Assembly (NCBI GenBank): GCA_019058275.1
Contig: JAHLVW010000105.1
Location: forward strand, 1 to 50,351
Source: Candidatus Heimdallarchaeota archaeon
Lineage (GTDB): Archaea; Asgardarchaeota; Heimdallarchaeia; JABLTI01
Direction: 5' to 3'
DNA length: 50,351 bases
Shown: positions 43,731 to 50,351 of the stretch, piece after piece
How the letters are laid out: the number at the start of each line of letters is the position of its first letter
How positions within the stretch are numbered: position 1 is the stretch's first letter
Made by a program: the position numbers and the translations under genes
Notes under the pieces: model-generated
The model's input: the letters and a program-made list of their open reading frames with translations, nothing else
Databases searched by the model: none
Told to the model about the DNA's origin: nothing

Positions 43731-44681
43731 TCATTCAAGAAACGATTTTTCCAATGATAAAATTTCGTTGTAAATCTCTTGATTATGGACTACTTTAATA
43801 TTATGTTCTAAACCTAGTGTTACTATTCGTCCATTAATATAGTCAATTTCTGTCTTTCGTTTATTTCGAATGTCAGATAACATAGAACTATAATTTTCAC
43901 CTGTTTTCTTAATGATTTCAAATGTGTATTCTATTGGATTTTCAGTTGTCAATTTAACATTTAATTTTTTGGTAACATTCCAAGCCTCTTGTGCCAATAA
44001 TGTAGCTTTTTCTCTTAGAGGTTTTTGATTGTAGATTTCAAAATTCTTTACATTGTGAATTGCTGTCAAAGGATTTAATGCACAATTAACAATTGTTTTA
44101 GTAAAGACAGCCCCCAAAATATTATCTTCGAGAAAAGAATTAACATCAGATTCTTTCAAAATAGATAAAAGTCTTTCCGCTGGAATTCTTTCTTCTGACG
44201 AATTATATCCAATAAGTGTTTTTCCATCACCTGTAAAATCAACGACTCCATGTTCAGGTCGACAAACACCAATAGACGTTACTACTCTTAAAACAATATT
44301 TTTACTGAAAATTCCTTTTAAAATATCCTCAGTTCCAAGACCATTTTGTATTGAAACAATCGTAGTTTCAGGAAGTATGAGATTCTGTATCTGTTTCGCA
44401 GCTCTTTCAATTTGATGTGCTTTAGTTGTAAATAATACAAACTCTAGAGATTTTTCTGATTCTAACAGATATTGTTGTACTTTTTCTACCTTGTCAAAAG
44501 CAGCGATTTTAACCTCTCGATTTATTAAACCCTGAATTCTTAGAGAATTATTATTTATTTTATCAACATGAGCTTTTCTACCAAATAGTATTATATCATG
44601 ATTTTTGGCAGCTACCAAACCACCAAAAAGACTGCCTACACTACCACTCCCCATTACTAAAATCAAAAATTCAACCCCCAT
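43731..44681 (-). CDS. panE: Ketopantoate reductase
   Basis: A 316-residue NAD(P)-dependent reductase. VMGSGSVGSLFGG is the Rossmann G-x-G-x-x-G, FTTKAHQIERA and SIQNGLGTEDIL are family signatures, and the Lys of FTKTIVNCALNPLTAI plus SSMLSDIRNKRKTEIDYING mark the catalytic and pantoate-binding helical domain. It reduces 2-dehydropantoate to pantoate. The ATG overlaps the panB stop by 11 nt, so the two are coupled. Confidence 0.92.
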   Translation of the reverse strand: MGVEFLILVMGSGSVGSLFGGLVAAKNHDIILFGRKAHVDKINNNSLRIQGLINREVKIAAFDKVEKVQQYLLESEKSLEFVLFTTKAHQIERAAKQIQNLILPETTIVSIQNGLGTEDILKGIFSKNIVLRVVTSIGVCRPEHGVVDFTGDGKTLIGYNSSEERIPAERLLSILKESDVNSFLEDNILGAVFTKTIVNCALNPLTAIHNVKNFEIYNQKPLREKATLLAQEAWNVTKKLNVKLTTENPIEYTFEIIKKTGENYSSMLSDIRNKRKTEIDYINGRIVTLGLEHNIKVVHNQEIYNEILSLEKSFLE

Positions 44682-45486
44682 AAGAATATTCTAATGTGGG
44701 ATATTCACCTTCCTCAACTTCCTTAGCATAATCTTTAGCTGCTTTTAAAATAGTCTTGCGAAGGTTGGCGTATGTCTTTACAAATTTAGGTTTATGTCCA
44801 GTAGTGCAACCAAGCATGTCATAGCAAACTAAAACTTGACCATCACAATGTGGACCAGCTCCAATGCCTATTGTTGGAATTTTTAAAGCGTTGGTTATCT
44901 TTTTTGCAACATCATGGGGTATTGCTTCTAATATAATTGAAAAACAACCAGCTTCTTCTAAGCTTTTTGCTTGTTGGATTAATTCATCTTCAGTATAGAA
45001 AGATTCAGGTTTTCCTTGAACTTTGTAACCACCTAATTTGTATGCAGATTGTGGGATCAATCCAATATGCCCTTGTACGGGGATTCCAATATCAACTATT
45101 GCTCGGATTTCTTTTAACCGTGTTTCACTTGCACCCTCTAATTTCACAGCTTCAGCATGACCTTGTTTTATTAATTTACCAGCATTTGCTACTGTTTCAT
45201 CAATTGTCAACCCATAGCTTAAGAAAGGCATATCACCAATAACCAAACTATAATTCTTAGCACCCCTAGTAACTGCTTGACAATGACGAATAGACATATC
45301 TAATGTTACTTCTAAAGTTGTATCAGCACCATAAATGGTTTGACCCATTGTATCACCAACAAGTAATACATCTATTTTTGCTTCGTCAAATATTGTTGCC
45401 AAGCTATAATCATAAGCAGTCAACATGGAGATTTTTTTACCAGTTTTTTTCATTTTTTGTATATCAAATGCTGTTATTTTTGCCAT
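44671..45486 (-). CDS. panB: Ketopantoate hydroxymethyltransferase
   Basis: A 271-residue PanB TIM barrel. LTAYDYSLATIFDEAKIDVLLVGDT holds the metal-binding Asp region, VIGDMPFLSYG, KLEGASET, VQGHIGLIPQS and IGIGAGPHCDGQVLV follow in family order. It transfers a hydroxymethyl group from methylene-tetrahydropterin to 2-oxoisovalerate, giving ketopantoate. Length is that of bacterial and archaeal PanB. It begins 2 nt after the phosphopantothenate synthetase gene. Confidence 0.95.
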   Translation of the reverse strand: MAKITAFDIQKMKKTGKKISMLTAYDYSLATIFDEAKIDVLLVGDTMGQTIYGADTTLEVTLDMSIRHCQAVTRGAKNYSLVIGDMPFLSYGLTIDETVANAGKLIKQGHAEAVKLEGASETRLKEIRAIVDIGIPVQGHIGLIPQSAYKLGGYKVQGKPESFYTEDELIQQAKSLEEAGCFSIILEAIPHDVAKKITNALKIPTIGIGAGPHCDGQVLVCYDMLGCTTGHKPKFVKTYANLRKTILKAAKDYAKEVEEGEYPTLEYSYGG

Positions 45487-45488
45487 GA

Positions 45489-46280
45489 CTATCCTTCCTT
45501 GAGCTGTTTCTGAGCTAATTTGATTAGTCTATCAGACATAAATCTAAGGCTATCTTGAAGTAAATTATTGTTATCATATTTATCAATAATGGTTATTAGT
45601 TCTTCTTTGGATTTCTTTGTCAAATCATCAGCTATATCGAGCATCTCTCGAGTAGCTCTTCTTACATGATTCACTATTGTCACATTACTCCAAACAGATG
45701 TTCTTGACATTGGATTTAAATCAACACTTATGACTTTTTTTCCCATTTTCCTTAGAACCATTGTTCTGTCACCATCTTCCAATGGAACAAAAACAACATC
45801 AGCCAGGAAAATCCCATTCAGATCTACTATTCTTCTTTTATGGGTTATTTCAGGGATGCTTTTAGCTCGATCACCTAAATGTACTCCAAGAACTTCTTTA
45901 GCACCAGCATCCTTTAAAACAGATTCAATATTTTTCTCTCGCTCTTTAGTACGGTAAAAAAGATTTACTTCTAATTTTGCTGAGGTTTTTTCTGCAAGCT
46001 GAACTAATTCTTTAGGACATAAAACAGCTACATTACCATTTACAGAAATTACTGGATGTTCAGCTAATAGAAGTATAGCAACTGCAGCTTCTTCTTGAAT
46101 CAAAGCGTATGCAGGAGTTTCTTCACCCAGAATATAATCGAATGCTTCCCCTCTTCCATGAGCAATTAAACCTGCCTCAGCAACAATCTTTTGATGCATA
46201 CCATCAATTATTGCATGTCGCTCTTTCAATGATAAATATCGAGGATGATCTTCTGGTACTTCAGTCAAAAATCTCACCAT
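45489..46280 (-). CDS. 4-phosphopantoate--beta-alanine ligase (PPS)
   Basis: A 263-residue archaeal phosphopantothenate synthetase (DUF137/COG1701). It has HPRYLSLKERHAIIDG, AGLIAHGRGEAFDYILGE, EEAAVAILLLAEHPVISVNGN and VFVPLEDGDRTMVLRKMGKKVISVDLNP, all family signatures. It condenses 4-phosphopantoate with beta-alanine using ATP, replacing bacterial PanC and following pantoate kinase. It starts 13 nt after the kinase stop in the same operon. Confidence 0.93.
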   Translation of the reverse strand: MVRFLTEVPEDHPRYLSLKERHAIIDGMHQKIVAEAGLIAHGRGEAFDYILGEETPAYALIQEEAAVAILLLAEHPVISVNGNVAVLCPKELVQLAEKTSAKLEVNLFYRTKEREKNIESVLKDAGAKEVLGVHLGDRAKSIPEITHKRRIVDLNGIFLADVVFVPLEDGDRTMVLRKMGKKVISVDLNPMSRTSVWSNVTIVNHVRRATREMLDIADDLTKKSKEELITIIDKYDNNNLLQDSLRFMSDRLIKLAQKQLKEG

Positions 46281-46293
46281 AATTCAAGTGGAA

Positions 46294-47208
46294 TTACCAA
46301 ACTGCTACTTTTATTGGACCTACATTAGCTAAAGCATCAATCCAAATTTTAGCATTTGGGTCATAATTATCAATGATGTTACTGCATTCTTCCAAATCGT
46401 AAATATCCCCGATTACGAATAATGATTCACCTAACATAACCATGTTTGCTCGAAATTCATCCTCTCTTAGATATTCGATTAATTCTTTTAACTTACCAGT
46501 CATTAACCCCGTTTTATTTGCGAACTCATAACTAACTCTTAGAAATTCATCTAAAGTTGGATTTTGTTCTAAATCAGCTAAAAGCTTTTCAGAATTAGTA
46601 TTTATTCTGTTTATCATTTCTTCATTAGTAATTATTTCTTTGGTTGAAAGCTTACCCAAAGTGGCCGTTAATATCATTTCCTCTTTTGGCCAATCAAGTA
46701 GTTTTATTACACCAATTCCTGGTGCTCCAGGTTTTAGTCGAATTTCTGCGTTCCCTAACATTTGTGCTATTACATCACCAAGACCAGTTCTACAGGAAAC
46801 CTCAGCAACATGAGCCATTTGACCTAATTCTTGATTTGATTTCTTAGTATCAAAAATCTCATTTAATGCCAAAGCTGTTCCAATAGCACCTGCACCACTT
46901 GTTCCATAACCGGCTTGAATTGGAAAATCGCTCTTATGATTAATTATTAGGGATGATTTTTCGAAATACTTCCCAAAATTATTTGCAACAGCTTTACTTA
47001 CTTTACCATCAATCTCTTGATCATTGTAGAGAACTCTAATCTGCTTCTTTGAAGATTCATCATATTTTACAAGTGTTCTAATACGATTAGAGAGAGAAAA
47101 TCCAGCACCACGTGAACCCATCAATAAAGGATTTTCATGTTCAAATATTTGAAATACGCCAGTGATGTGTGCTGGTACAGCCCATATGCTCGATTTTCTT
47201 ATTGCCAT
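46294..47208 (-). CDS. Pantoate kinase (GHMP family)
   Basis: A 304-residue GHMP kinase of the archaeal pantoate kinase family (COG1829). The N-terminus has PAHITGVFQIFEH, the ATP loop is QAGYGTSGAGAIGTALALNE and RTGLGDVIAQMLG is the family's third motif. It phosphorylates pantoate, the archaeal step that replaces late pantothenate kinase. As first gene of the CoA operon it sets transcription; the 160-bp upstream region is AT-rich. Archaeal pantoate kinase is CoA-insensitive, so control of the pathway would act elsewhere, as reported for PanE in other archaea. Confidence 0.92.
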   Translation of the reverse strand: MAIRKSSIWAVPAHITGVFQIFEHENPLLMGSRGAGFSLSNRIRTLVKYDESSKKQIRVLYNDQEIDGKVSKAVANNFGKYFEKSSLIINHKSDFPIQAGYGTSGAGAIGTALALNEIFDTKKSNQELGQMAHVAEVSCRTGLGDVIAQMLGNAEIRLKPGAPGIGVIKLLDWPKEEMILTATLGKLSTKEIITNEEMINRINTNSEKLLADLEQNPTLDEFLRVSYEFANKTGLMTGKLKELIEYLREDEFRANMVMLGESLFVIGDIYDLEECSNIIDNYDPNAKIWIDALANVGPIKVAVW

Positions 47209-47367
47209 AATTTTTCTATTGTTCTGAAATGTATTTAGATTTAAGAAATTACTTCTAAATCTTTTTAACTAGAAAATTTTTTTAACATCTATATGCTTGT
47301 AGTGAAAGAATAATTGTTTCTATTCCTAATGATTAGTGATTAAACTCAAACAGGAGAGTAGTCAACA

Positions 47368-47762
47368 ATGGCAGAAATAACAACTATAGAAGAATCTAGT
47401 AAGTATAATTTTGGAAAGTTTCTGATAGCATTAGCTCTTGTTATATTTGCTTATGCTGTAGCAATTGGAGCAGCTTTTGGTATTGGTTATGGATTAACCA
47501 TTTAGCTTGGTACCCACTGTGGATTACCTTAGTAGCCGATGTTGGTGCTACATTAGTAATTTTCATTTTCAGTGTTATTTTCAATAATGTTAGTTTTTAT
47601 GATCCATACTGGAGTATTCAACCCATTGTAATTGCTGTATATTGGATGTTCCTCCCCCAAGCAGCAAGTGCAAATCCTATAAGACAGATGATTATTATTG
47701 GTTGTGTCGCCTTTTGGGGTCGCAACTGTTGCCCTAAAATATGGACAAATAGGACATCATAG
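47368..47762 (+). pseudogene. DUF1295-like membrane protein remnant
   Basis: ATG 47368 behind AGGAGA opens MAEITTIEESSKYNFGKF and a membrane helix, stopping at TAG 47503. The next frame continues without a break: LWITLVADVGATLVIFIFS, then NNVSFYDPYWSIQPIVIAVY, the YDPYWS signature of DUF1295 (steroid 5-alpha-reductase-like) proteins. After AFWG, where the family reads W-G-x-R-L-T-x-N, the sequence loses the frame and stops. Most of the family's C-terminal half is missing. It is a truncated, frameshifted relic. Confidence 0.7.
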
Positions 47763-47838
47763 GTTTTAGGTGGGCAAGGGTAATATGCTAAGGGAATTAT
47801 TGAGAAAGACTAACTAGTAAGAAGGGTTTCATTAGCTG

Positions 47839-47920
47839 GCATGAAATTATCAGAGTGGGCACAACAAAAAGGGGTTGTGACTGTTGCTGTTTTTTATGGA
47901 CAATTAGGGCAGAGTTAGAA
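47839..47920 (+). mobile_element. Possible IS607-type OrfA remnant
   Basis: ATG near 47840 reads MKLSEWAQQKGV, close to the N-terminus of IS607-family serine recombinases (MKLSxWAxxxG), then quickly diverges (VTVAVFYGQLGQS) and stops. A similar peptide (VATVALKYGQIGHH) is read at about 47714-47758, so a short piece appears twice here in diverged form. An inverted repeat CACAAC-AAAAAGGG-GTTGTG lies within. The match is only a dozen residues and could be chance. Confidence 0.25.
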
Positions 47921-48107
47921 ATCATTCATTTAGTAATTTAATAGAAATTTTTTACAAGAATATTTTGAGAATTAAAAGAAGGAGGCAGTTTGGATAGCAA
48001 AGATCGATCGGCAATAGGTGAATACAATGAGAGTTTGGGATATTTTGCTATTGCAAACCAATTAGTGACATATTATAATCTATCAATTGTTTTTTTTGAG
48101 ATTGTAG

Positions 48108-50351
48108 TTATTTTCGTATTTTCTTTTCATCTTTTACATAATTCTTCAACCTCAAAGTGTCCATGGTTTCTGTGGGAGTTATAACCAAAACACACTTCTG
48201 GTCATATCTTTTCCCTTTCTTTGTCCAGTGACCTAATCCATAGACTCTCTCTTTTTCGTTATAGAATCGTTTATGAAAGTGCCCAATTACCAGATGAGTT
48301 TCTTGAGTAATCTTTTTTGGCAACCTACTGCGACCATCACTAATTAGTTTCCTTTTTGCGATTATTGTTGCCCCCTCCTCATTTGTTCGCTTCACTTCTT
48401 TTGGATCTATTCCAATCTTATTGCCATGGACAATCAGCACTTCTCCTGCAGCTGTTTCTAGCCATGCATAGTCTTGCTGTAGGATATTAGCAAAATATGC
48501 CAACGTAGCATCATGGATGGTCGAGCTTCTTATTAGCACCAGCTTCGACCAAAAACCTTCACTGATAGCTACTTGCAATAATTTCTTTACTGATTCTTCA
48601 CCTGCCTTACCTTCCTTATCCAACAAATCACCATTAATGATCACAATATCTGCTTGAGCACTTAGATCACTCAATGCTTCAAAGAATTCTTTTTCAAAGC
48701 TATACTCACCTCCAAGGTGTATATCTGATAATGCAACGATTTTTCCTTCACAATAATTTGGTTGTATAGTTATTTGCTCTTCGAGTTGTTCGTACCAATC
48801 AGTTTCTGCTAGCTTCTCCAAATCTTGCGCTAAAAGCACCAATTTCTCTTTAGAGCCTTGAGGGAATTCACCTATTAATTCCCCGTAGCATTTCTTACAG
48901 CCCTCTGCACATGAGCAATCCACTAATCTCTTTCTCAATTGTTCTACCACTTCTTTCAAATGCTTGTAGAGATAGCCAGCATTTCCTTTTCCTCTCCCCT
49001 TATCATATAATGCTAATTGCTTGTTGTTGCTTATTAGCCCTAGCTCTGTTGAAGGTACTCCTAGCACCACCTCAGTTTCAATCAGGAGCAATCTTCCAAA
49101 CAATTTTAGCATTCCTTTATTCGTTCTCCCTTTTGCTTTCAGTGATTCTATCCTCAAATCAAGAATTATTCCTTCGACTCTCTCTCTGATGCTATATTCT
49201 TGGGCTTCGTCTTCGGTTAATTCCTGCCAGCAGTAGCCACCTGCTTCTTCGTTGCTTGTTTCTAAAATCCTCCTTTTTGGGTTGGCATTGACTATTGCTT
49301 TTGGTCTGCGTTCAATATTAAGCTGTCCAAAATGAATGTTAACAAGCGCAGGTCCTTGTGAGACTTTTGGTAAAATTCCCATTGAGATGCTCGGGTCAGA
49401 CAAGCTATTGAAAGGCAATTTAGTGAATTCCTCCCCTTTAGCTAGATGCTTCTTAACCAGAACACTTCTTTCGCTATGGTCAATGTCCACTACTAGATAC
49501 TTCTGCCTATTTCGAGTCAGAATGTTCCCAGGCAAGCCTTTCCTCAAAACATCTCTTGTAGCTATTTTCCCAACAAGCATCCCCTCAGCTTGACTTGTTG
49601 TATCATATCTCAGCAGCTGGTTGATCGTCCAGCCTCTATCGATGGCTCGTATAGAGAGTGGCACTAACCCTTTCTTTTCCGAGAGGAGTTCTTCACCATG
49701 ACTAGTGAATAGCAGTTTACCACTATCCTTTTTCAAGATCATTTGAGTGACTAAACGTGCATATTGCTGTCGAGCTAGCTCATGAGCGACTGTTCCTTCC
49801 TTGAGAAAGAAAGTCATAATATCTCGAAAGTCAGTAATTCCATAACGCAACAACAAAATCAGTAATCCAGCGAAAACCTTGGCGTTCCTCTTTGGATAGA
49901 GGATAGGGTTACAAGCATTTGTCTCGAGAATCTTTTGAAGTATTTCCTTGTGCTCCCAATAAAATCTATCTCGAGCATTTCCTAAATCGAAGATGAAGGT
50001 ATTTACTCTTCGCTCTCCTGGCTTGGAGCGATTCCGAGCCATCCTTTGGACGATACCATCTTTCTGAGTGATAGGAATGCCGATGTTAATGACAGTCTGG
50101 ATGTTTTGGATGTTCACTCCCAACTCAAGAACAGATGAGGAGATCACTATTCGGATAATGTTTTGCTCTCCCTTTTGCAGTTCATCCAAGACTTTTTTTC
50201 TGTGCATGTAAGGCATGTCTGCATGGATAACTACCACTGTTTGTTCATCAAAGAATTCGTTCTTTTGTTTGAGAGCAAAACATAACAGTTCGGCAAGCAA
50301 TTCAATGTCCTCTTTTGAATCAGCAAAGACAAGGCAGGCTCTCCCAGGTAT
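48108..50351 (-). CDS. Helicase C-core, DUF1998-like and metallophosphoesterase fusion (partial)
   Basis: The reading frame is open to the right edge, so the N-terminal helicase lobe is outside; 747 residues are visible. Helicase C lobe: GRACLVFADSKED (motif IV), SSVLELGVNI (motif V, about 75), QRMARNRSKPGE (degenerate motif VI, about 105). A DUF1998/MrfA-like segment follows with its four-Cys cluster CSCAEGCKKC near 480. The C-terminus, from about 538, is a calcineurin-type phosphoesterase: SDIHLGG, NGDLLD, STIHD in place of GNHD, VHGNKIG, GHFH. It probably unwinds nucleic acid and may cut it or act on its ends. A sample at 49021-49080 has 27 G+C of 60, against 16 of 60 at 44041-44100, suggesting foreign origin. 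Confidence 0.75.
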   Translation of the reverse strand: MPGRACLVFADSKEDIELLAELLCFALKQKNEFFDEQTVVVIHADMPYMHRKKVLDELQKGEQNIIRIVISSSVLELGVNIQNIQTVINIGIPITQKDGIVQRMARNRSKPGERRVNTFIFDLGNARDRFYWEHKEILQKILETNACNPILYPKRNAKVFAGLLILLLRYGITDFRDIMTFFLKEGTVAHELARQQYARLVTQMILKKDSGKLLFTSHGEELLSEKKGLVPLSIRAIDRGWTINQLLRYDTTSQAEGMLVGKIATRDVLRKGLPGNILTRNRQKYLVVDIDHSERSVLVKKHLAKGEEFTKLPFNSLSDPSISMGILPKVSQGPALVNIHFGQLNIERRPKAIVNANPKRRILETSNEEAGGYCWQELTEDEAQEYSIRERVEGIILDLRIESLKAKGRTNKGMLKLFGRLLLIETEVVLGVPSTELGLISNNKQLALYDKGRGKGNAGYLYKHLKEVVEQLRKRLVDCSCAEGCKKCYGELIGEFPQGSKEKLVLLAQDLEKLAETDWYEQLEEQITIQPNYCEGKIVALSDIHLGGEYSFEKEFFEALSDLSAQADIVIINGDLLDKEGKAGEESVKKLLQVAISEGFWSKLVLIRSSTIHDATLAYFANILQQDYAWLETAAGEVLIVHGNKIGIDPKEVKRTNEEGATIIAKRKLISDGRSRLPKKITQETHLVIGHFHKRFYNEKERVYGLGHWTKKGKRYDQKCVLVITPTETMDTLRLKNYVKDEKKIRK

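Noticed and set aside
47990..48184. Plus-strand frame of 64 codons starting TTG behind GGAGG
   Set aside because: The GGAGG is suggestive, but the frame runs 77 nt into the helicase gene on the other strand, turns into a low-complexity hydrophobic run, and sits in a zone of gene relics.
1..50351. CRISPR array or long tandem repeat
   Set aside because: I saw no regularly spaced direct repeats on reading the window; the only repeats noted are short palindromes and one diverged short duplication near 47.7-47.9 kb.

Overview
The window reads as chromosomal DNA of a low-GC archaeon, most likely an Asgard archaeon (this assignment is my inference). Signs of Archaea are an exosome/SBDS/KEOPS gene cluster, the ribosomal proteins eS30 and eL43, aEF-1beta, tRNA genes with bulge-helix-bulge introns, the archaeal CoA route (pantoate kinase plus phosphopantothenate synthetase), and GGTGA-type ribosome binding sites. 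Hints of Asgard are a ribophorin I-like membrane protein, longin/roadblock-like small proteins and a protein joining a CDC48/VAT-type N domain to a VWA domain.

Layout. 1-2.4 kb: the 5' end of an unknown gene, a tRNA-Tyr with two introns, and a peroxiredoxin gene broken in two by a segment carrying a DUF5680 gene. 2.5-9.1 kb: a DUF354 glycosyltransferase, a PHP phosphoesterase, a CDKAL1/MtaB-type tRNA methylthiotransferase, a WbpD-like hexapeptide acyltransferase and the ribophorin-like protein. 9.3-12.5 kb: a roadblock-like protein, a heavily broken surface-protein gene (DOMON/ethylbenzene-dehydrogenase-like), a Vps29/YfcE-type phosphoesterase and tRNA-Gln(UUG). 12.6-23.8 kb: FtsZ, ArgRS, a receiver-PAS gene with one in-frame stop, an alpha/beta hydrolase with a Cys nucleophile, an ICMT-like methyltransferase whose 3' end overlaps tRNA-Arg(CCU), the VAT-N/VWA protein, a methyltransferase and phosphoglycerate mutase.

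23.8-30.6 kb (minus strand): a translation and RNA-processing superoperon read SBDS, Rrp4, Rrp41, Rrp42, eL43, Brix protein, Pcc1, eS30, Elp3. It joins ribosome maturation, exosome RNA decay, KEOPS tRNA modification and Elp3 wobble-uridine modification. Upstream lies a possible small structured RNA. 31-38.8 kb: small membrane and zinc-ribbon proteins, IleRS, aEF-1beta and a divergent ABC importer pair (ATPase and fused permease) with no binding protein beside it.

38.8-47.2 kb (minus strand): a lipid kinase-like protein, a PaaK-like adenylate-forming ligase, then a six-gene CoA operon (CoaBC, MfnA-type decarboxylase, PanE, PanB, phosphopantothenate synthetase, pantoate kinase) covering nearly all steps to 4'-phosphopantetheine. 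47.3-50.35 kb is accessory DNA: a frameshifted DUF1295 remnant, a possible transposon scrap, and a less AT-rich gene joining a helicase C-terminal core, a DUF1998-type four-Cys segment and a metallophosphoesterase, which runs off the right edge.

Several genes are broken (peroxiredoxin, surface protein, receiver-PAS, DUF1295). In two of them the interruptions include TGA where family members carry Trp, yet intact genes such as argS use TGA as a normal stop.
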